A stretch of 64,000 nucleotides of DNA from assembly GCA_950295325.1 (NCBI GenBank), contig OX485808.1, positions 5,582,501 through 5,646,500 of the forward strand, given 5' to 3'. This DNA is from Polytrichum commune. Taxonomy: Eukaryota > Streptophyta > Polytrichopsida > Polytrichales > Polytrichaceae. This document shows positions 33,531 through 46,847 of this stretch, one piece after another; the first letter of the stretch is position 1, and every line of letters starts with the position of its first letter. The notes beneath the pieces are model-generated. The model had not been told where the DNA came from and searched no databases. It saw nothing but the letters and a program-made list of their open reading frames with translations. The translations under genes and the position numbers were made by a program.

Positions 33531-34477
33531 ATGAACGGGGGAGGACCGGTTATCCCAATCAGGTTAGTGTGTGTGGTACTACACTGTTCATGGTGTTTAG
33601 TGTCACGTACACTATTTGTGAAGACCTAAACTAGATGCCTAGAGGTTTCAAGGTGTCACGCCCGCTAATTGTTAATACGGTTCTAATTGTCAATGTAAGT
33701 GACTTCTTTAAGCGGGAAAAATAACCTATATTATGGCATTTAGAGTAGTAAATTGGGATATTTTAGATGATAGTTTTGCATTTTAGTATGCGAGGGGGAG
33801 ATATTCTTGGGCGTAATAATGGTGAGTGTCATGTGTTTACATTTTAGTATGCAAGAGGAAGACATTCTTGAGCATACTAATGGCAAGTGTCAATTGTTTA
33901 CACTTTGGTCAACTTGTGGACCATTGTGTAACATAGGCATGCACCTGATAACACTATTGAACATGCACTCTAACCTCCGTAATGTCACTCCCTCTCTTAT
34001 ATCCCCAAAGCCTAGGGAACGGATGTGCTTAGTTCAAATCTTCCTTCTTATTGTCACATCTCCCTCTCATATGTCGTGGATTTTGACATTGTAATAATCC
34101 ACCAAAGAATTTAAATCACACGCTTGCACGTATCACGTTGTCATCACTTTCATTACTACAGTGTTAGCTTTGTGTGATTCCCCTAATGTTACACACTACA
34201 CTAAACCTCTATTATCACGCATCCATGTTAGCATTGTAGACCTCCTTAATAACACATGCACTTTGGTTGCCACAAGTGTGATATTAGGGAGGTTAGAGTG
34301 TACTCATGCCAAGATATTAGTAAGCGCACTTGAACACCAAGTTGTCATGAGGTGACTCTCATAGTGAAGTTGTTAATCATCAATGTAACTTAGGATATGC
34401 TTCAAAATAGGGTAAGTGATATTGTCATGCATGTGACACTAAATACCATAAACGGAAAAATTCCCAAAACATACACT
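33531..34477. other. Intergenic, no gene seen
   Basis: A short internal duplication near 33780-33880 (CATTTTAGTATGC twice). No gene. Confidence 0.4.
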
Positions 34478-34830
34478 ATTTTGCCAAGTCTCAAAATTGG
34501 TGAAGGCTGAATTTTTTATTGAATGATACTAAATTCATGAATGCATGCTCATTGACCATACATTTCAAGATAATTAGTGCGTACTCTAAGGTGTTTGTAG
34601 AGTGATAAAAGATACTATATGTAAAAGTGAATAGTGCCAAGATGAATAGTGCCGGTACTTTCAATGAATAATGTTGCTATGAATAGTGTTTTTGGTGAAT
34701 AATGCCGGGATGAACAATGCTTCCTAGATCTTTTGGTGGCACTAATTTAATAGTTTATAGAAATTTAATATCATCTTCACTAATTTCCCACACGCATTGT
34801 TAGCCCTCCCTCACCAATTGGGATAATCAA
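34478..34830 (+). repeat. Direct repeat, first copy
   Basis: Begins ACTATTTTGCCAAGTCTCAA and ends near CAATTGGGATAATCAATGTA; aligns with 35905-36205 in the same orientation. Includes several AATAGTG motifs. Confidence 0.7.
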
Positions 34831-35904
34831 TGTAGTCATAGATGAATCAATTGAGTTTGAGAAATAACCAGTTCAAATTCAAGACTTTAAGGAAACTACC
34901 CATCATTTAAGATGAATCTATGGAGTACTACACTTCAACTTAATAAAAAAAAACTGAAAGACCACAACATGTAATTAGTTGGACTTGGAAACATTAAGAT
35001 TTTGGCTAACTATGTTAAAAAAATATCCTTGAACAATGTAGACATTGATAAAAAAAAATTTAAAAAACAAAACATACATAGTTCAAGTACTCAATCGGAC
35101 ACCTATATTTGAGTGGTAAGTGATTAGGTTTTGACTCCAAGAACAGACATAAAAAGGCGGACCTACATGACCCTTTAATGAGTATGAGACTCTTCACGTT
35201 CATAACGAATAAGATATTCATATGAGCTCTAATGTCATGAGGCAACTTGATTTTGTAAAACAATGTGGGTACGTGTATAAGTTACTAGTAGTGTGACTTA
35301 CGTGCGCAACCTTATAATGCGGCCCATACTTATTATACACGATCTTGTTGGAAACTAGGCTAAGGTTTTAGGGACAATTTGTGAGGGGGAGGGTGGACCA
35401 AGGGAGGGGGAGTATGGAAAGCAATGATTACTATTTACTATGCTAGACCCCAAGGTAGTTATTGTTAGCCACATTGACTCTTCAATCGGGCTCGAAGACC
35501 TTGACTTATTCAAGTGAGGTTATTTATTAGATTGGGTTGAATTTGGAGTCCATGGTATCATATGTTCAAAACTAGGAATATTGAATCATGAAGAACTGTG
35601 GAAAGATATATTAATAATATAATGTTAAATAATTATTACTGTATATTTAAATTATAATCTTTTATCAATTGATAAACCACCCTTGTTTTGAACCCTAACA
35701 TAAAATATAGTGGGTCACGGTAGTTTCTACCCACACTAACTTTCGGCGTACATTAATGAGTGTAAACAACGTGGTGCGCAACCTTAGTTGAAATTGAATC
35801 TTCTTGCTACTCATTATTCTTTAGTTCTAGTGGTGGGTAAGTCCAAAACCCTTTCCTTGCTTCTAAAGTTCAGTACGTGTGGGAGTAATTTCTAAGAATT
35901 GTAC

Positions 35905-36205
35905 TATTTTGCCAAGTCTCAAAATTAAAGTGGCTGATTTTTTTAATAAGTGATATTAAATTCACCAATACATGCTTATTTACCATACATTTCAATAAAA
36001 TTAGTGCTTGCTCTAAGGTGCTTGCATAGTCATTGAAAAAAATAATATGCAAACACATGTTTTTCAATGAATAATGTCATGATGAACAATGCTTCCTAGA
36101 TCTTTTGGTGGCACTAATTCCATAGCATAAAAAAAATCGTATCACCTACTGAAAATTTCCCACACACACTATCAACCCTTCCTCCCTAATTGGGATAATC
36201 AATGT
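35905..36205 (+). repeat. Direct repeat, second copy
   Basis: Second copy of the 34478-34830 sequence (shared ATGAACAATGCTTCCTAGAT and CTTTTGGTGGCACTAATT). Between the copies, 34840-35060 is an inverted piece of the dispersed repeat of 17360-17580. No retrotransposon gene lies between them. Confidence 0.7.
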
Positions 36206-36870
36206 AAGTTGTCACTAAGTCCTACACTCATGTATTTTCAAATTTATGGGTTTAAAGCTTTAAATAGTGCATCATCTTTGTCAAAGTGAAAGCCAAAATA
36301 TAATCATATGTGACATGGATGATAATATACTACTTAGATAAGTATCATGTATTTGCATCCAAAGGACACCTATATGCAGTTATATGAAAATATTGTGAAC
36401 ACTAATATGTGCAATTAGGTTGACATCGCAAATGAGTTCACTCTATACCCCTGCATATTACCTTGGGTTGAAACCATATAAAGAAAAACTCATAATTTTT
36501 TTTATTCATCTATATAGCAAACACAAGGAAACACATTACCTATATTTTGCTATTGTGGTACTAAATATTCAAAATATTGTGCAATGTCGATAAATTGGTG
36601 TGAGTCAACCTAATTTCATATATAAGTGTTAGGCACTCTCCAAATCAACATTCGTTGTAGAAATTGCTTGAAGTATTCTAGTGTAGTGAAACAAAATGAA
36701 TTGAAATAGAATTGATTCTAAAACGTGGGAAGCCAAAAGTCTAATGGGACTGAAAGTACACAAGGAGATAGTGAGATCCAAAGCTCAAAATCAAGCACAA
36801 AAACTCGGTGGAATCTAAGGAGAAATTTGATTCTCTTCATCCATCCCAACTTGTGAGCATACAAATGTAA

Positions 36871-37371
36871 GGGCCACTTCACACACCAACCAACAGCCGT
36901 GACCATGAAACTGTGAGAGTCCAAAAGAAAGTGTCCAAAAGCCGTCCCAACACACCTCCCAAATCATGTAGCGTGGTCACGGACCCTCAAGTGTAGTGTG
37001 AAGTCATATGGGACTGGGCCCTCAACCAAATGCTATTTCAATGAATGTCTATTCATGCATGACTCCTCTCACATGATAAAATATAAAAAATCAACGGTTA
37101 TGAACGTTTGGAATGCCACAATCTCCTGGTTTTGTGTTAGGCCTACCTCCAAGAGTTGGTTTTTAAAAATAGTCCAAGTGACCATGAAACATGATCCATT
37201 TGATGCCATGTAAGAGTCCATGTAGGCTTTACATCCATCTTGCATTCACGTACTCCGTTGGTCCCTCAAGCGTAGTGTGAAGCGAACTTGGACCGGCTCC
37301 GCGTTTTCCACCAATGAGAGTGCTTGAAGTGTACTGGTCACGGGCTCTCAGTCTCACGTGTGAAGTGGCTC
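36871..37371. mobile_element. Harbinger-like MITE family B, complete copy
   Basis: Left end GGGCCACTTCACACACCAAC and right end, read inward on the minus strand, GAGCCACTTCACACGTGAGA are inverted repeats; a second matching block is CCGTGACC. TAA flanks both sides (36868-36870 and 37372-37374), the PIF/Harbinger target preference. 501 bp, no coding frame. Confidence 0.85.
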
Positions 37372-37374
37372 TAA

Positions 37375-38044
37375 GTTAAGTACGAATCTCAAAGTCTTAA
37401 AACTTTTGGGCTATCCTTAAACCTTAAACTTATGAACAGACTGTGGCTCAAAAGTCTACAATGACTCGATATATATATTACCTACTTAATATCGTGGGCC
37501 AAGCTATAACTATCACCACCTTGGCGTAGATTTCAACAATAGAATCACCCGAATTCGCACACCAAATTTGTCAACCACCACTGCAAAAAAAAACAAGTTG
37601 GATCGATCATGCAATAGAATCGGCGGCTTCGCATTGCATTCGTGGAGTGGAGATTCCTAATGGGCTCGTGTGGGTGGGTTTAATGGATTGGGTTAGTAGA
37701 TGTCTCCTAGATTTCAACCTCTTGGAAACTATCGTCCATGCGCGTCAAATTTTGACTCACATTGGAGATTGTGTTTGAAGAATTACTCAATTGGTTGGTT
37801 GGGGTTAGTTCGTAGATTGACAAACAGTTGCATGATTTGTGCGTGCAAAGTTTCACGTTAAGCTTGGTATGTTAGATTCCATGCGTCACACAAGTGCTTT
37901 CAAGGGGTACTCCTTATTCACCCAACGATCTTCTAAATGATGTGGATATGATTATCTTTCAATAACCATTTCTAGCATAAGAATTCCTAGGCAATCGTCC
38001 TATTGTATTAGGAATGAACAATGCAAGTCTACGCTATAGTGGTA
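37375..38044. other. Intergenic, no gene seen
   Basis: No gene or repeat recognised. Confidence 0.4.
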
Positions 38045-38224
38045 GATTTGTAGAGTTTTTTTTAACATAGGAGGTCCATAGTCACCTAGCTACTGTAGTT
38101 TTTTCATCAAGTACAGAGAAAATTTCACAGTTGGGGATCAAACTATCAACCACTCCATTTGGTTTTGGGCATCTCTCCACTATCATCTAGTAGTTTAGGG
38201 TCATCTTGGACCTGATTTGCAAAG
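38045..38224 (-). mobile_element. tRNA-derived SINE, older copy
   Basis: Minus-strand body 38056-38213 follows the 31067 copy from its 5' end (GGTCCAAGATGACCCTAAAC) through an A box (TAGTGGAGAG) and a degenerate B box to an A-run. Flanks GATTTGTAGAG and GATTTGCAAAG match at 9 of 11 positions, an eroded target duplication. Confidence 0.8.
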
Positions 38225-39351
38225 TTTTCAATGATGTACCTAGAACAATTTTTTAGTGACGCATGTCAATTGTTGAAGACTCGTGTTATGCGTGTAATGA
38301 ACCTATAGTCATTTGACACGAAATATCATATTAACGCATTTTGATGTTTTATGGCATTTTATACTTCTCTCTCTCTCTCTCTCTCATATTTCCATAGAAA
38401 ACACCCTCATGTTTTCAAGCATGGCTTCTCTTTGGCTTCCACGCTCCTAGTTTTATTTATGTTTCTCGATGCATGGGAGTGAGAACTTCCCTTTGCTCCA
38501 AGAAACACGTTGAATAGTACTCCAAAACTTTTTATCAGATCGAACAAATTTTGCTTTAAAATAAAGGGATTGTTAAATCAACCACACACTCATTAAAACG
38601 ACCACAATCAATGTGTAAGTTGTCGACTAGGCTATAACTTGTCATCGAAATTGACAAGTTTATCAATTTCAACAAAAGAGTTGATACGTTGCTCCTCTTC
38701 ATGTGTGCAATGAAAAATCAAATTTTGACAAGTCATGTGACCGCACAATGCATTTTTGTGGTCGTTTTTAAGAGACTACGTGGTCAATTTAACAATTCCC
38801 TTTTTTAAAAGTGGCGTTCACCAATAGGTGGGCTTTTGCATAGTGAACTCGCTTGAATTTGATGCACTCATTTGGTTGAAAAGGTCGGGTAAAGTGTGTT
38901 TGAAAGCCTCGTACATATGTGGTCACCATTGCCGCTCTTGTATTTCCTTCCGACTTCACCCCCCCCCCCCCCACACACACACACACGTGTCGAAAGACCA
39001 CCCAAAAATATCGGATCAAGTTCCTATGTAGAACACTCAAGAAGGCCCTTTCGTGAATCATGCATAGGCAAGTGGTGTGCATATAGTGGAGACACTAGGG
39101 CCCAAGTCAATATGGGCCATTCCTTGCTAAGCCCCATAAAATCTTGAAGGAGCTTGAAATGTAAAAACCTAAGTGGTGGAGTCATGGTGGGAAAAACAAA
39201 ATTTAAAACAAATTCAAATAACTTTCTCAATGCGTGCGTAAAAGTTTTGGAAACAATTTTCCACTACGACCATTCTCCAAATCAAGCCTTTGAATATAAC
39301 TCTAAAGTGTAAGTAACATTTAAATCTCATTTTTCCCACTCAGGTTTTCTT
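38225..39351. other. Intergenic with simple repeats
   Basis: A (CT)n run near 38367 and a 14-C run followed by (CA)n near 38959. No gene seen. Confidence 0.45.
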
Positions 39352-39515
39352 GTAACATTATTAAGATCCATAACAATGTTCAGTGGGACTGATAGTGTTC
39401 CACATAATATTTTCGGATAATCTCACATTCAGTCTGAATGTGGGAATATCTGAGAATATTATGTGGAATATTTTCAGTCCCACTGAACATTGTCATGGAT
39501 CTTTATAATGTTATG
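39352..39515. mobile_element. Foldback MITE family C, copy
   Basis: Near-perfect palindrome-like structure: GTTCAGTGGGACTGA and CAGTCCCACTGAACA, outer TAACATTATTAAGATCC and GGATCTTTATAATGTTA. Confidence 0.85.
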
Positions 39516-40440
39516 CTCCCTCCAAAAGGAAAAAAAAGGAAAAAAAAAGAAGGTATGTCACCATGCATGTGTTCTTATAATATGACCATTGTTTCACAAT
39601 AAGAATCACGTGATTGTACCACACATTGCTCCCCTTAGACAATGTATGGTTGTGGCTTAACTCCAACCTTTATATATCTCAATTCATCATCATCTAGTGG
39701 TTAAAGACTAATAATAGCAACAAAATAACCATGTAGTGATTTATCACATATAAACCCCTTTTGAATAAGTGGACATGAAGAATATTTGAAGAATATTCTA
39801 TTCTTTAAATGTGGAGATGGAATGATGACTTTCTCAAACCTTCAAAGCATGGGGAGGTCAGTGTTAGAAATGTTATTAAACCATGAGGAGAAAGTATAGG
39901 GTACTTTTGAGCCAATAGAGCAAAAAATTATACAAATTTTGGAATTACTATAGTCTAGATGAAATGACCGATACAATATTATATCTAGAATAAAGTAGGT
40001 GAAAATTACATGTAGTATTTTATTTTTATTAATAATATAAGGTTTGTAATATTTGAAGGAATGAAGAATTGATGTGAAGTTCAATGAATATCTTTGGATT
40101 GGATGAGAAATTGCCTTAATTGATTGAAAGTCATTGAGTTTAGATGTTGGCTATGGATGTGCCTTATATGTATTGAAGGTTGAATCATCTGGCTTCAAGG
40201 GAAAGTCTCTTCGTGACAAATTTGACATCAAGTGACCCATGAGGTTCAGAACCCCCCCCCCCTCCCCAACTTCTCATTTTTGTTCTCATGATTTATATTA
40301 ACTCGAAAATTTGTATCTAATATTTTTTTTGACAATGGCAGCTTACAAGGAGACTTAGTGCAAGCCATACTTAGGACAAGGCATACTTACTAGGGTTTGA
40401 GGGGCCGCAAGGGGGTTGTTTGTCAAAGACTTTAGGAAAA

Positions 40441-40491
<51 letters not shown>

Positions 40492-43400
40492 CACAATAGT
40501 GTTGCAACCATGTATCATTTAATATTACTTGTGTGTACCGTTAATGTTATAGATTAACGTCAAGTTATGTCAAAATTCAAAGATTGTGGTAAATGATACA
40601 ATTTATATATTAAAATATAATCTATAAAATAAGCTCACATTTAAATTAAATATCCGATAAGGACTTGGAACATACCTCAAAGCACCAGTTTATCTACTAA
40701 TAAGATGTCAAATATTAAGAAGAAGAAGAAGAAGAAGATATATAACCCATCTTTTAATTGACCCCCGACTGCAAGTAGTTTACAAAAGTATATAGCTTGT
40801 GATCTCCCCGGGTTTTACAATTGACTAGTCAACCAAGAAACGACAATTTTCAAAATAAAACCACCATGCATGCATTTCTCCACTTTAAAGCGTCATCAAA
40901 AACCCAAAATTTATCTAGTGAGTAAGATTTCATATTCCTAAACCCTAACGGAAAATCCGCAGTTGAGGCAAAGTGTCGACCACGACTACTTGCGGCATCA
41001 AGAGCCCAAGAACAATAACAATGGCATTCATTTGGCCCACCACCGAATCAAGGCCCCAAGAAACTCTTTCCCACCTCAAAAAATCACTTCAAGTGGCTTG
41101 CCTTGTAGTAGTGGTGGCCCTAAATTGAGCTTCCGTATGGTTTCGTGCGTCCACGTGTCGCCTCCTTTTGCTTGGCTGGCCAATGGCGGCCCTTTACAAG
41201 TCGGGGCAGACTTTAAAAAAAAATTAAATTTAAAAAAAGGTGGAAATATGGCCCACATGATTCAAAGCACTTCGACGTTACCATTTGGAATATGTGGAAC
41301 TTGAGGGCCTTCTTCCACCCCTTTCCAAGTCTTTGTGAGTGGCTCATGGCTCAAAGTGCCAACTCCTTTCAATACGTCCTATTAATGTGGGCCACACTAA
41401 TTTTTTTAGTGAAGGTGGAATGAACGTGGGTCCAGAATCCCGGGTCACTCCTCAGTTTTTATGAAGGTCGGTGACCAAAACATTGAACATTAGTTATAGG
41501 ACAAAAGTGGCACAAATTTACAAAATAAACACCCATGTTAATGCTTTAGGGGGAAAAAAATGCAGCCCGTGCTAATTTCCTATTATAAATTTAGTGTGGA
41601 TTGGAAGTTAATGTGGCCCACGTTATTTCTCACTATGAGAATTAATGTGGGCTTTGGAAAATTATTGTGGCCCCATAGTAATAGGACCATTTAGTGTACG
41701 TGGAGGGCTCCTTGCGGTGAAGAAAAGTACTAAAACCTTATAATTAATTGTAAAGTAGAGAACCCTTGTTTGGTTCCGTTTCTTGTTAATAATTTAGTTC
41801 TATATTTGAGTGGTTTGTGGTTTGGTGTGGCTCCAAGAATGGATGCCCAGAAATCACGTGTTTGAAAGACATCAAATTGCATGTTTAGATATGATAACCG
41901 TTCTAGGTTCCATAGTCAATATAATAAGGGGTGGGGGGAACGTGAATGATCATTTAGTAAGTGTGAAAATCTCCACTTTGATAGTGAATGAGATATTCAT
42001 ACAAGCTCCAACGATTTTGAGCAAAGTGGCTACGACCTCAATTTGGATATGCTAACCACCTTGTACTAATTGTGTGTTTTATATCCTCGAAGAAGTGGGC
42101 CAGTCGAAAAAATAACCATTTAAAACCCATCTACCTTAGTGTGATATTAGTCGGGTTGGTTCGACACTACATTAGTTGGAAATGCCACTAGCAATGCTCC
42201 CAAGTTCACAAGTTCTGAAGGTTGTGGGTTAACTTAAGTAGTTGTAACTCACGGTTGCAATCTCACTCAGGGGTTGATCACACCAACCACTCCTGGCACC
42301 ATCGTCAACATCTCCGGATGTAAAAATGTGAAAAGTGGTCGGCCAACATCTATTTCTCAACATAATCCTCAACAATTTCACGGCTCAAACCGGACAAAAA
42401 GATTAATTTGATTGGGGGCACGACACCATAGTGAATGTGTGGAAGTATCTATGTTAAAATAGATTGAAATTAGGTATTCCAGTTTGGTTTCCTAACACCT
42501 ACTAAGGGGGTAAACAAAAAATCTAATCCCTAACATGGTGTTACTTATTCATCCCAATTTAAGCTCACTAAACTAACATGAGATCTATGACCCCAACTGG
42601 CAAGAACCAACGTAACTAAAAAAAACAGTAACATCATTTATCTCAACAATAAAAATTAGCGTTTTCACCCTCCCCTCCCCTCAATAGCATGGTTGTTGTG
42701 AACATTCACCCTCGGTAATTTCAAGGGACAGGTCCAAAGTTTTGTACTTAGTTAACGGTCCTAAATCCTGGCAAATAGGCCGTAAAACGACCCTAAAATG
42801 AGGGATTGTTCATGCACGGTCGAAAGTATGCAGTACCATTAAATGAAGGAGGCTTTCGGTAGCAACGTCAGAGTACTGCCACATGCAGCATACTATATAC
42901 AAATTCAAGAGAAAAATCGGACTTTGTGATTTTCACATTGTCATGCAACATTTTTCATGAAGAGAGCTAAGGAATTATCATATAGGAACATACCTCTCAT
43001 TCGTCCAACATAAAAAAGCCCTAAAACCTATAAGAGGGTCGGTGTTCCCTACTTGCTATGAGCCTATGAGAAATGAAAGGTGGCCAAAAAGTAGGTTAGT
43101 CATTACAACGCTTAAGGTAGCCGACCCATTCCTGAGCAGTTAAGTAATCTAATAGTTTAGGTATGATCGGAAGAAAAAAATCCCCATTGTAGAGAAATAG
43201 ATATAAGAAGCAAGCCATCTTTTTTCATAATGATTTTCTTTTGCAATAATCAAGTTATTGTGAGTTTTCGAAATGGATAATATTCTCTTTGGCCTATACT
43301 TGTGATATAGGCTACATTCCTTTCCGATTGCCAATCCATTACAAAACCGAGAATGATTGATTCCCGTAATCGATAATCGTGGCACCTAAATATGCTTGCA

Positions 43401-44639
43401 AGCTAAACCTAGTTGTCAACCTAGCCACTGACATTTGGCTGAGTTGGATTTCGACCATTTGACATGTCAACACTAATCATAGATTGATATTGTGTTGCAT
43501 GGGAAAAGGTTGGCCTAACCTACAAAAATGGGGTGGTGGTCGGGCATGTGTCGGCTACCTTAGATGTGCTCGGAAAAACACAAGGTAGTTGTGTGCATAG
43601 ATATAAGAGAGAAACCCTTTCCAAGAGGACTCCTCTTTCACAAGTCTAGGTTTAGATAGGAGCCCAAAAATATCAATGAAATCTATGACAAGTCAAATTT
43701 TTGTTCTTGTTGGTGATACCAATATGTCCATGTCATTGTTTATTTCTTGCAAGGATAAGCATGGCATCATCATTTAACCCTTAATCCCTAAGCACCATTC
43801 TCCTCAAAATCGGCCTCAAATCACTGCTTACAAGTCAGATTGTCTAGGACCCAATTTGTAGGTGTTTTGGAACATCCAACTGTATAAGCTTAGATATGAT
43901 ATTGGCCTTTGTATGTGCCACCCGAAAAAATATCAACCATCCACATGGAAATATGAATGAGAATTTAGTACATATGTGAAGGTAAAATGGTGGGGCAATT
44001 GATTGATAAAAACTTCAACCCTACTAACATCATCAAACGGATGATGGGATGAGACCCAAATGAGATGAGTTCTTTTGCAACAAAATTGTGAACCTTTGAG
44101 GCTTGGATTTTCAAGTTTGCACTAAATGTGATCTTTTGAGAGCCCTTGCAATGTGCATGACTCCATTTTACATCCAATCTTACATGATTTCTTCTAAGTA
44201 AAGTTCAAAAACTCCAAATACCAATCCCAACAGTGGATATCTGGAACATTAAATAAAATACATCCTTGCAAATTTTCAAATCTGTCCAAGTACATCTGAG
44301 TGTTGTTTTCCCATCTCACACATTTCTTAGTGTATTTCAAAGTTTTAGTCCAAATCCAATGAAATTTGGGACATTGAATGCAAAACGGAATTCATTGATG
44401 CTGATAGAAGTTCCACGTCCTCCCAAAAAAAGTTAAAGCTCTCATTCCAAACAAAAACCAACAAAAATTGTTCATTTTTGGATCTCTCCGGGGCTTAGGG
44501 TTTAAAAGAGAAAATGCAAGGAAAACATTTATATCATTCATAAGTAGCCTGTTGTAATAGCCTGGTAAAGGTTATTAGGGCTGATAAGGGGCTCATGGGA
44601 ACCGACTGACACGATGGCCGCCTAGTCAGCATACCTAGG
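39516..44639. other. Repeat-rich DNA, no gene seen
   Basis: Holds a (GA)n run at 40444-40488, an (AAG)n run near 40719, a Q-type dispersed repeat at about 41560-41690, the right half of a family E element ending at 42136 (AAAACCCATCTACCT then TA), and one arm of a family D MITE near 42968-43035. Frames up to 113 codons (40963-41304) have no motif. Confidence 0.4.
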
Positions 44640-44907
44640 TTCCAGCGAATAGAGTGGGGCCACATCGGATTGACGTGTCTCCACGAGAATGGGAAATCTC
44701 CCCTTTTTTTCTTATAGCACCAGGAGCTTCTCTGACTCTTCGCAAAGATTTCACCTTCGTCGCTCTTTTACGCCTCTCGATCGGCAATCGGCACTGGCCG
44801 CATTTGCTTGCGTTATCGTCGCCTCCGCCATGCCAGGCTTCCCGACAGCTACCCGCCGAACTCTCTCTTGGCCGATTCTATCCAGTTTTCACGACGCGCC
44901 GTCACTT

Positions 44908-45368
44908 CTTGCTTGAAGATGCAAAAATTCGGAGTTAAGGTTGTGTATCGTGGTTGCACATGACGAATGGTGCAATTTCCCCTTCAAGAGCGCCTTTTGA
45001 AGAGCTTAGAAGTCCTCTTGTAGAAGTTTAACGAAGACAGATTCGAAGAAGCTGCGTCAAATCTTGCTCGTAGACGCAATTTTCTTGAGGATAAGGTTGT
45101 ATTTTGTGGCTGCACATCATAATTGTGTAATCCTCCCTCCAAGAGTGCCTCTCAGAAGATTAGAAATCCTCTTGTAGGAGTTTAAGCAAGCCAGATTTGA
45201 CGAAACTTTGTCTATTCTTGCTCGTAGATGCAAGCTTAAGGTTGTGTATCGTGGTTGCAAATGACAATGGTGTAGTTTTTCCTCCAAGAGTGCCTTTTAG
45301 AAGCTTAGAAATCCTCTTATAGGAGTTTAAGCAAGCCAGATTTGAAGAAGCTCCGGCAATTCTTGCTC
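44908..45368 (+). repeat. Tandem array, about 150 bp x 3
   Basis: Three diverged units beginning CTTGCTTGAAGATGC, CTTGCTCGTAGACGC and CTTGCTCGTAGATGC, spaced 153 bp apart, followed by a fourth partial start (CTTGCTCGAACC). Shared blocks include AAGGTTGTGTATCGTGGTTG and AGAAATCCTCTTGTAGGAGT. It lies upstream of the membrane-protein frame at 46185. Confidence 0.85.
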
Positions 45369-45854
45369 GAACCTTTTCCTTGTACGATCCTGCAGCGAGC
45401 TCTTTCTTTCAACGTTACATGCAGGTGATTATGGTGTACTTTGCCATCTGGAGTGTTGCTTCAGAGCTCTAAGAGTAGTCATTGGCACTCCGGTATATCG
45501 TTGGCCGAAGCCTCGTTTACATTGAGCGTGACAGGTCGGCATTTGGCCAATCTGTAAGGTTACCTGAAGGAGTTCGTGACCACAGCTGGCTCCGTCCATC
45601 CATGTATCTCCTAGTGTCCCTGTTTACCGAGGTTTTGGAGTTTATTTTCTCACTCTACGACATCGCCTACTTCTCTTTCTAGGCAATCTTGTTTACAAAC
45701 AGCCGATTTATCGAGCCTATCCATCTATGACTAAGTTCTTAGTGCTCTTTGTCTGTCTCTCCTCTAGGATCCTCTTTCTTGAAAGACGTTGAACTGCCGA
45801 GTCGATGCACCTTCGGCTATAATTACCAACCGTAGTTTGAACTGGTCATCTGCT

Positions 45855-46118
45855 TGTCGAGGAACACTTCTATTTGAGTTTCAAGCCTGTCCTTATTTGG
45901 CGTTGAAGGCAGCATCAGCACTACTTACTTTGTCACACAAACTTTACAAGGTGCTACTTAGCCTTCCGCCTTCCACTGCCTAGCGTCGAGGGATTCTTCT
46001 ATTTGAGTTTCAAGTCTTCCTTCCTATCTTGCATTGAGGCAGCATCATTAGCACTACTTTGTCACTCAAAGTTCACAAATTGTTACTTAGGCTTGCGCCT
46101 TCCACTGCCTAGCATCGA
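45855..46118 (+). repeat. Tandem duplication, about 126 bp x 2
   Basis: Two units share CTTCTATTTGAGTTTCAAG, GAGGCAGCATCA-like and CGCCTTCCACTGCCTAGC. It lies immediately before the 46185 frame. Confidence 0.85.
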
Positions 46119-46184
46119 GTTCAAAACACAGATTCTCGTGTCCCGGTTGTTTTCTCAGACAGCAGAAAAGCTCCATTCCTTTCA

Positions 46185-46847
46185 ATGGATAGGCGAGGAG
46201 GATATTACGAGCCGCGAGGGCCATCACCATGGGTGCCTGCGACGATTCTTGGCATTATCATTCTCATCGCAACTACACCTTACAGACGACAACCGGATCC
46301 CGCGGCCATTGCATATCAAGCCGCCGTTCGACCGGCATCGAGCTTTCCTCTCCCCTTGCTGTGGATCCCCGTCATAGCCATCATTGCTATTCAATTTTTC
46401 GGAGGCCACCGGGCTTACACCTACGACAGATACGGCAGACCCGTAACAAGAGCGCATCCATACGCTGCCGGCGGTGATCCGGTTGGATACGGCGTTGCTG
46501 GTCCGGGTCCTGCCTACAGTACGAGAGCATTCGGACCAGATAGAATGGCGCCGGAGTACAACAGAGGCGGAGGCGGCTGGGGAGGCGGCTGGCCATGGTC
46601 ACGCGGGAACAGTTATCGCTACAACAACCCCGCTGATAGAGGCCTGGGATCGCTGTTCATGGATTATGGAGGCCACTGGATACTGATCTTGATTGGAATC
46701 GCAGTTTTCACTCTTGTCGGATCTAGCTCTGCGCATCCTCATGCTGCCGCTGCTATGGCCCCGCAGAGACTCGGGTTCCCTTGGTCTCTAGGTTTCCCGT
46801 GGTCACTGTTTGCACCCCGCCCTCAGATTGTCATTCCGTTGCTGTAA
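46185..46847 (+). CDS. Orphan Gly/Pro-rich membrane protein
   Basis: An intact single-exon frame of 220 codons. It encodes a short basic N-terminus (MDRRGGYYEPRGP), a hydrophobic segment at about 16-31, a second at about 56-72 (LPLLWIPVIAIIAIQFF), a Tyr/Gly/Pro-rich polar middle with a Gly-Trp run at 128-138 (GGGGWGGGWPW), a third hydrophobic segment at about 165-180 (WILILIGIAVFTLVG) and a C-terminus with an internal repeat (LGFPWSLGFPWSLFAP). Base composition is clearly GC-richer than the flanks, and the other frames are much shorter or broken, which supports real coding. Three membrane spans suggest a small integral membrane protein. I do not recognise the family and propose no function. 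The upstream 1.3 kb is made of two tandem arrays and may be a long leader or promoter. Confidence 0.65.
   Translation: MDRRGGYYEPRGPSPWVPATILGIIILIATTPYRRQPDPAAIAYQAAVRPASSFPLPLLWIPVIAIIAIQFFGGHRAYTYDRYGRPVTRAHPYAAGGDPVGYGVAGPGPAYSTRAFGPDRMAPEYNRGGGGWGGGWPWSRGNSYRYNNPADRGLGSLFMDYGGHWILILIGIAVFTLVGSSSAHPHAAAAMAPQRLGFPWSLGFPWSLFAPRPQIVIPLL

Noticed and set aside
34478-36205. Complete LTR retrotransposon
   Set aside because: No gag/pol frame, no primer-binding site recognised and no clear target duplication.
40963-41304. 113-codon plus-strand frame
   Set aside because: No recognisable motif, low-complexity Lys/Asn end from an A-rich tract, and no splice or neighbour support.
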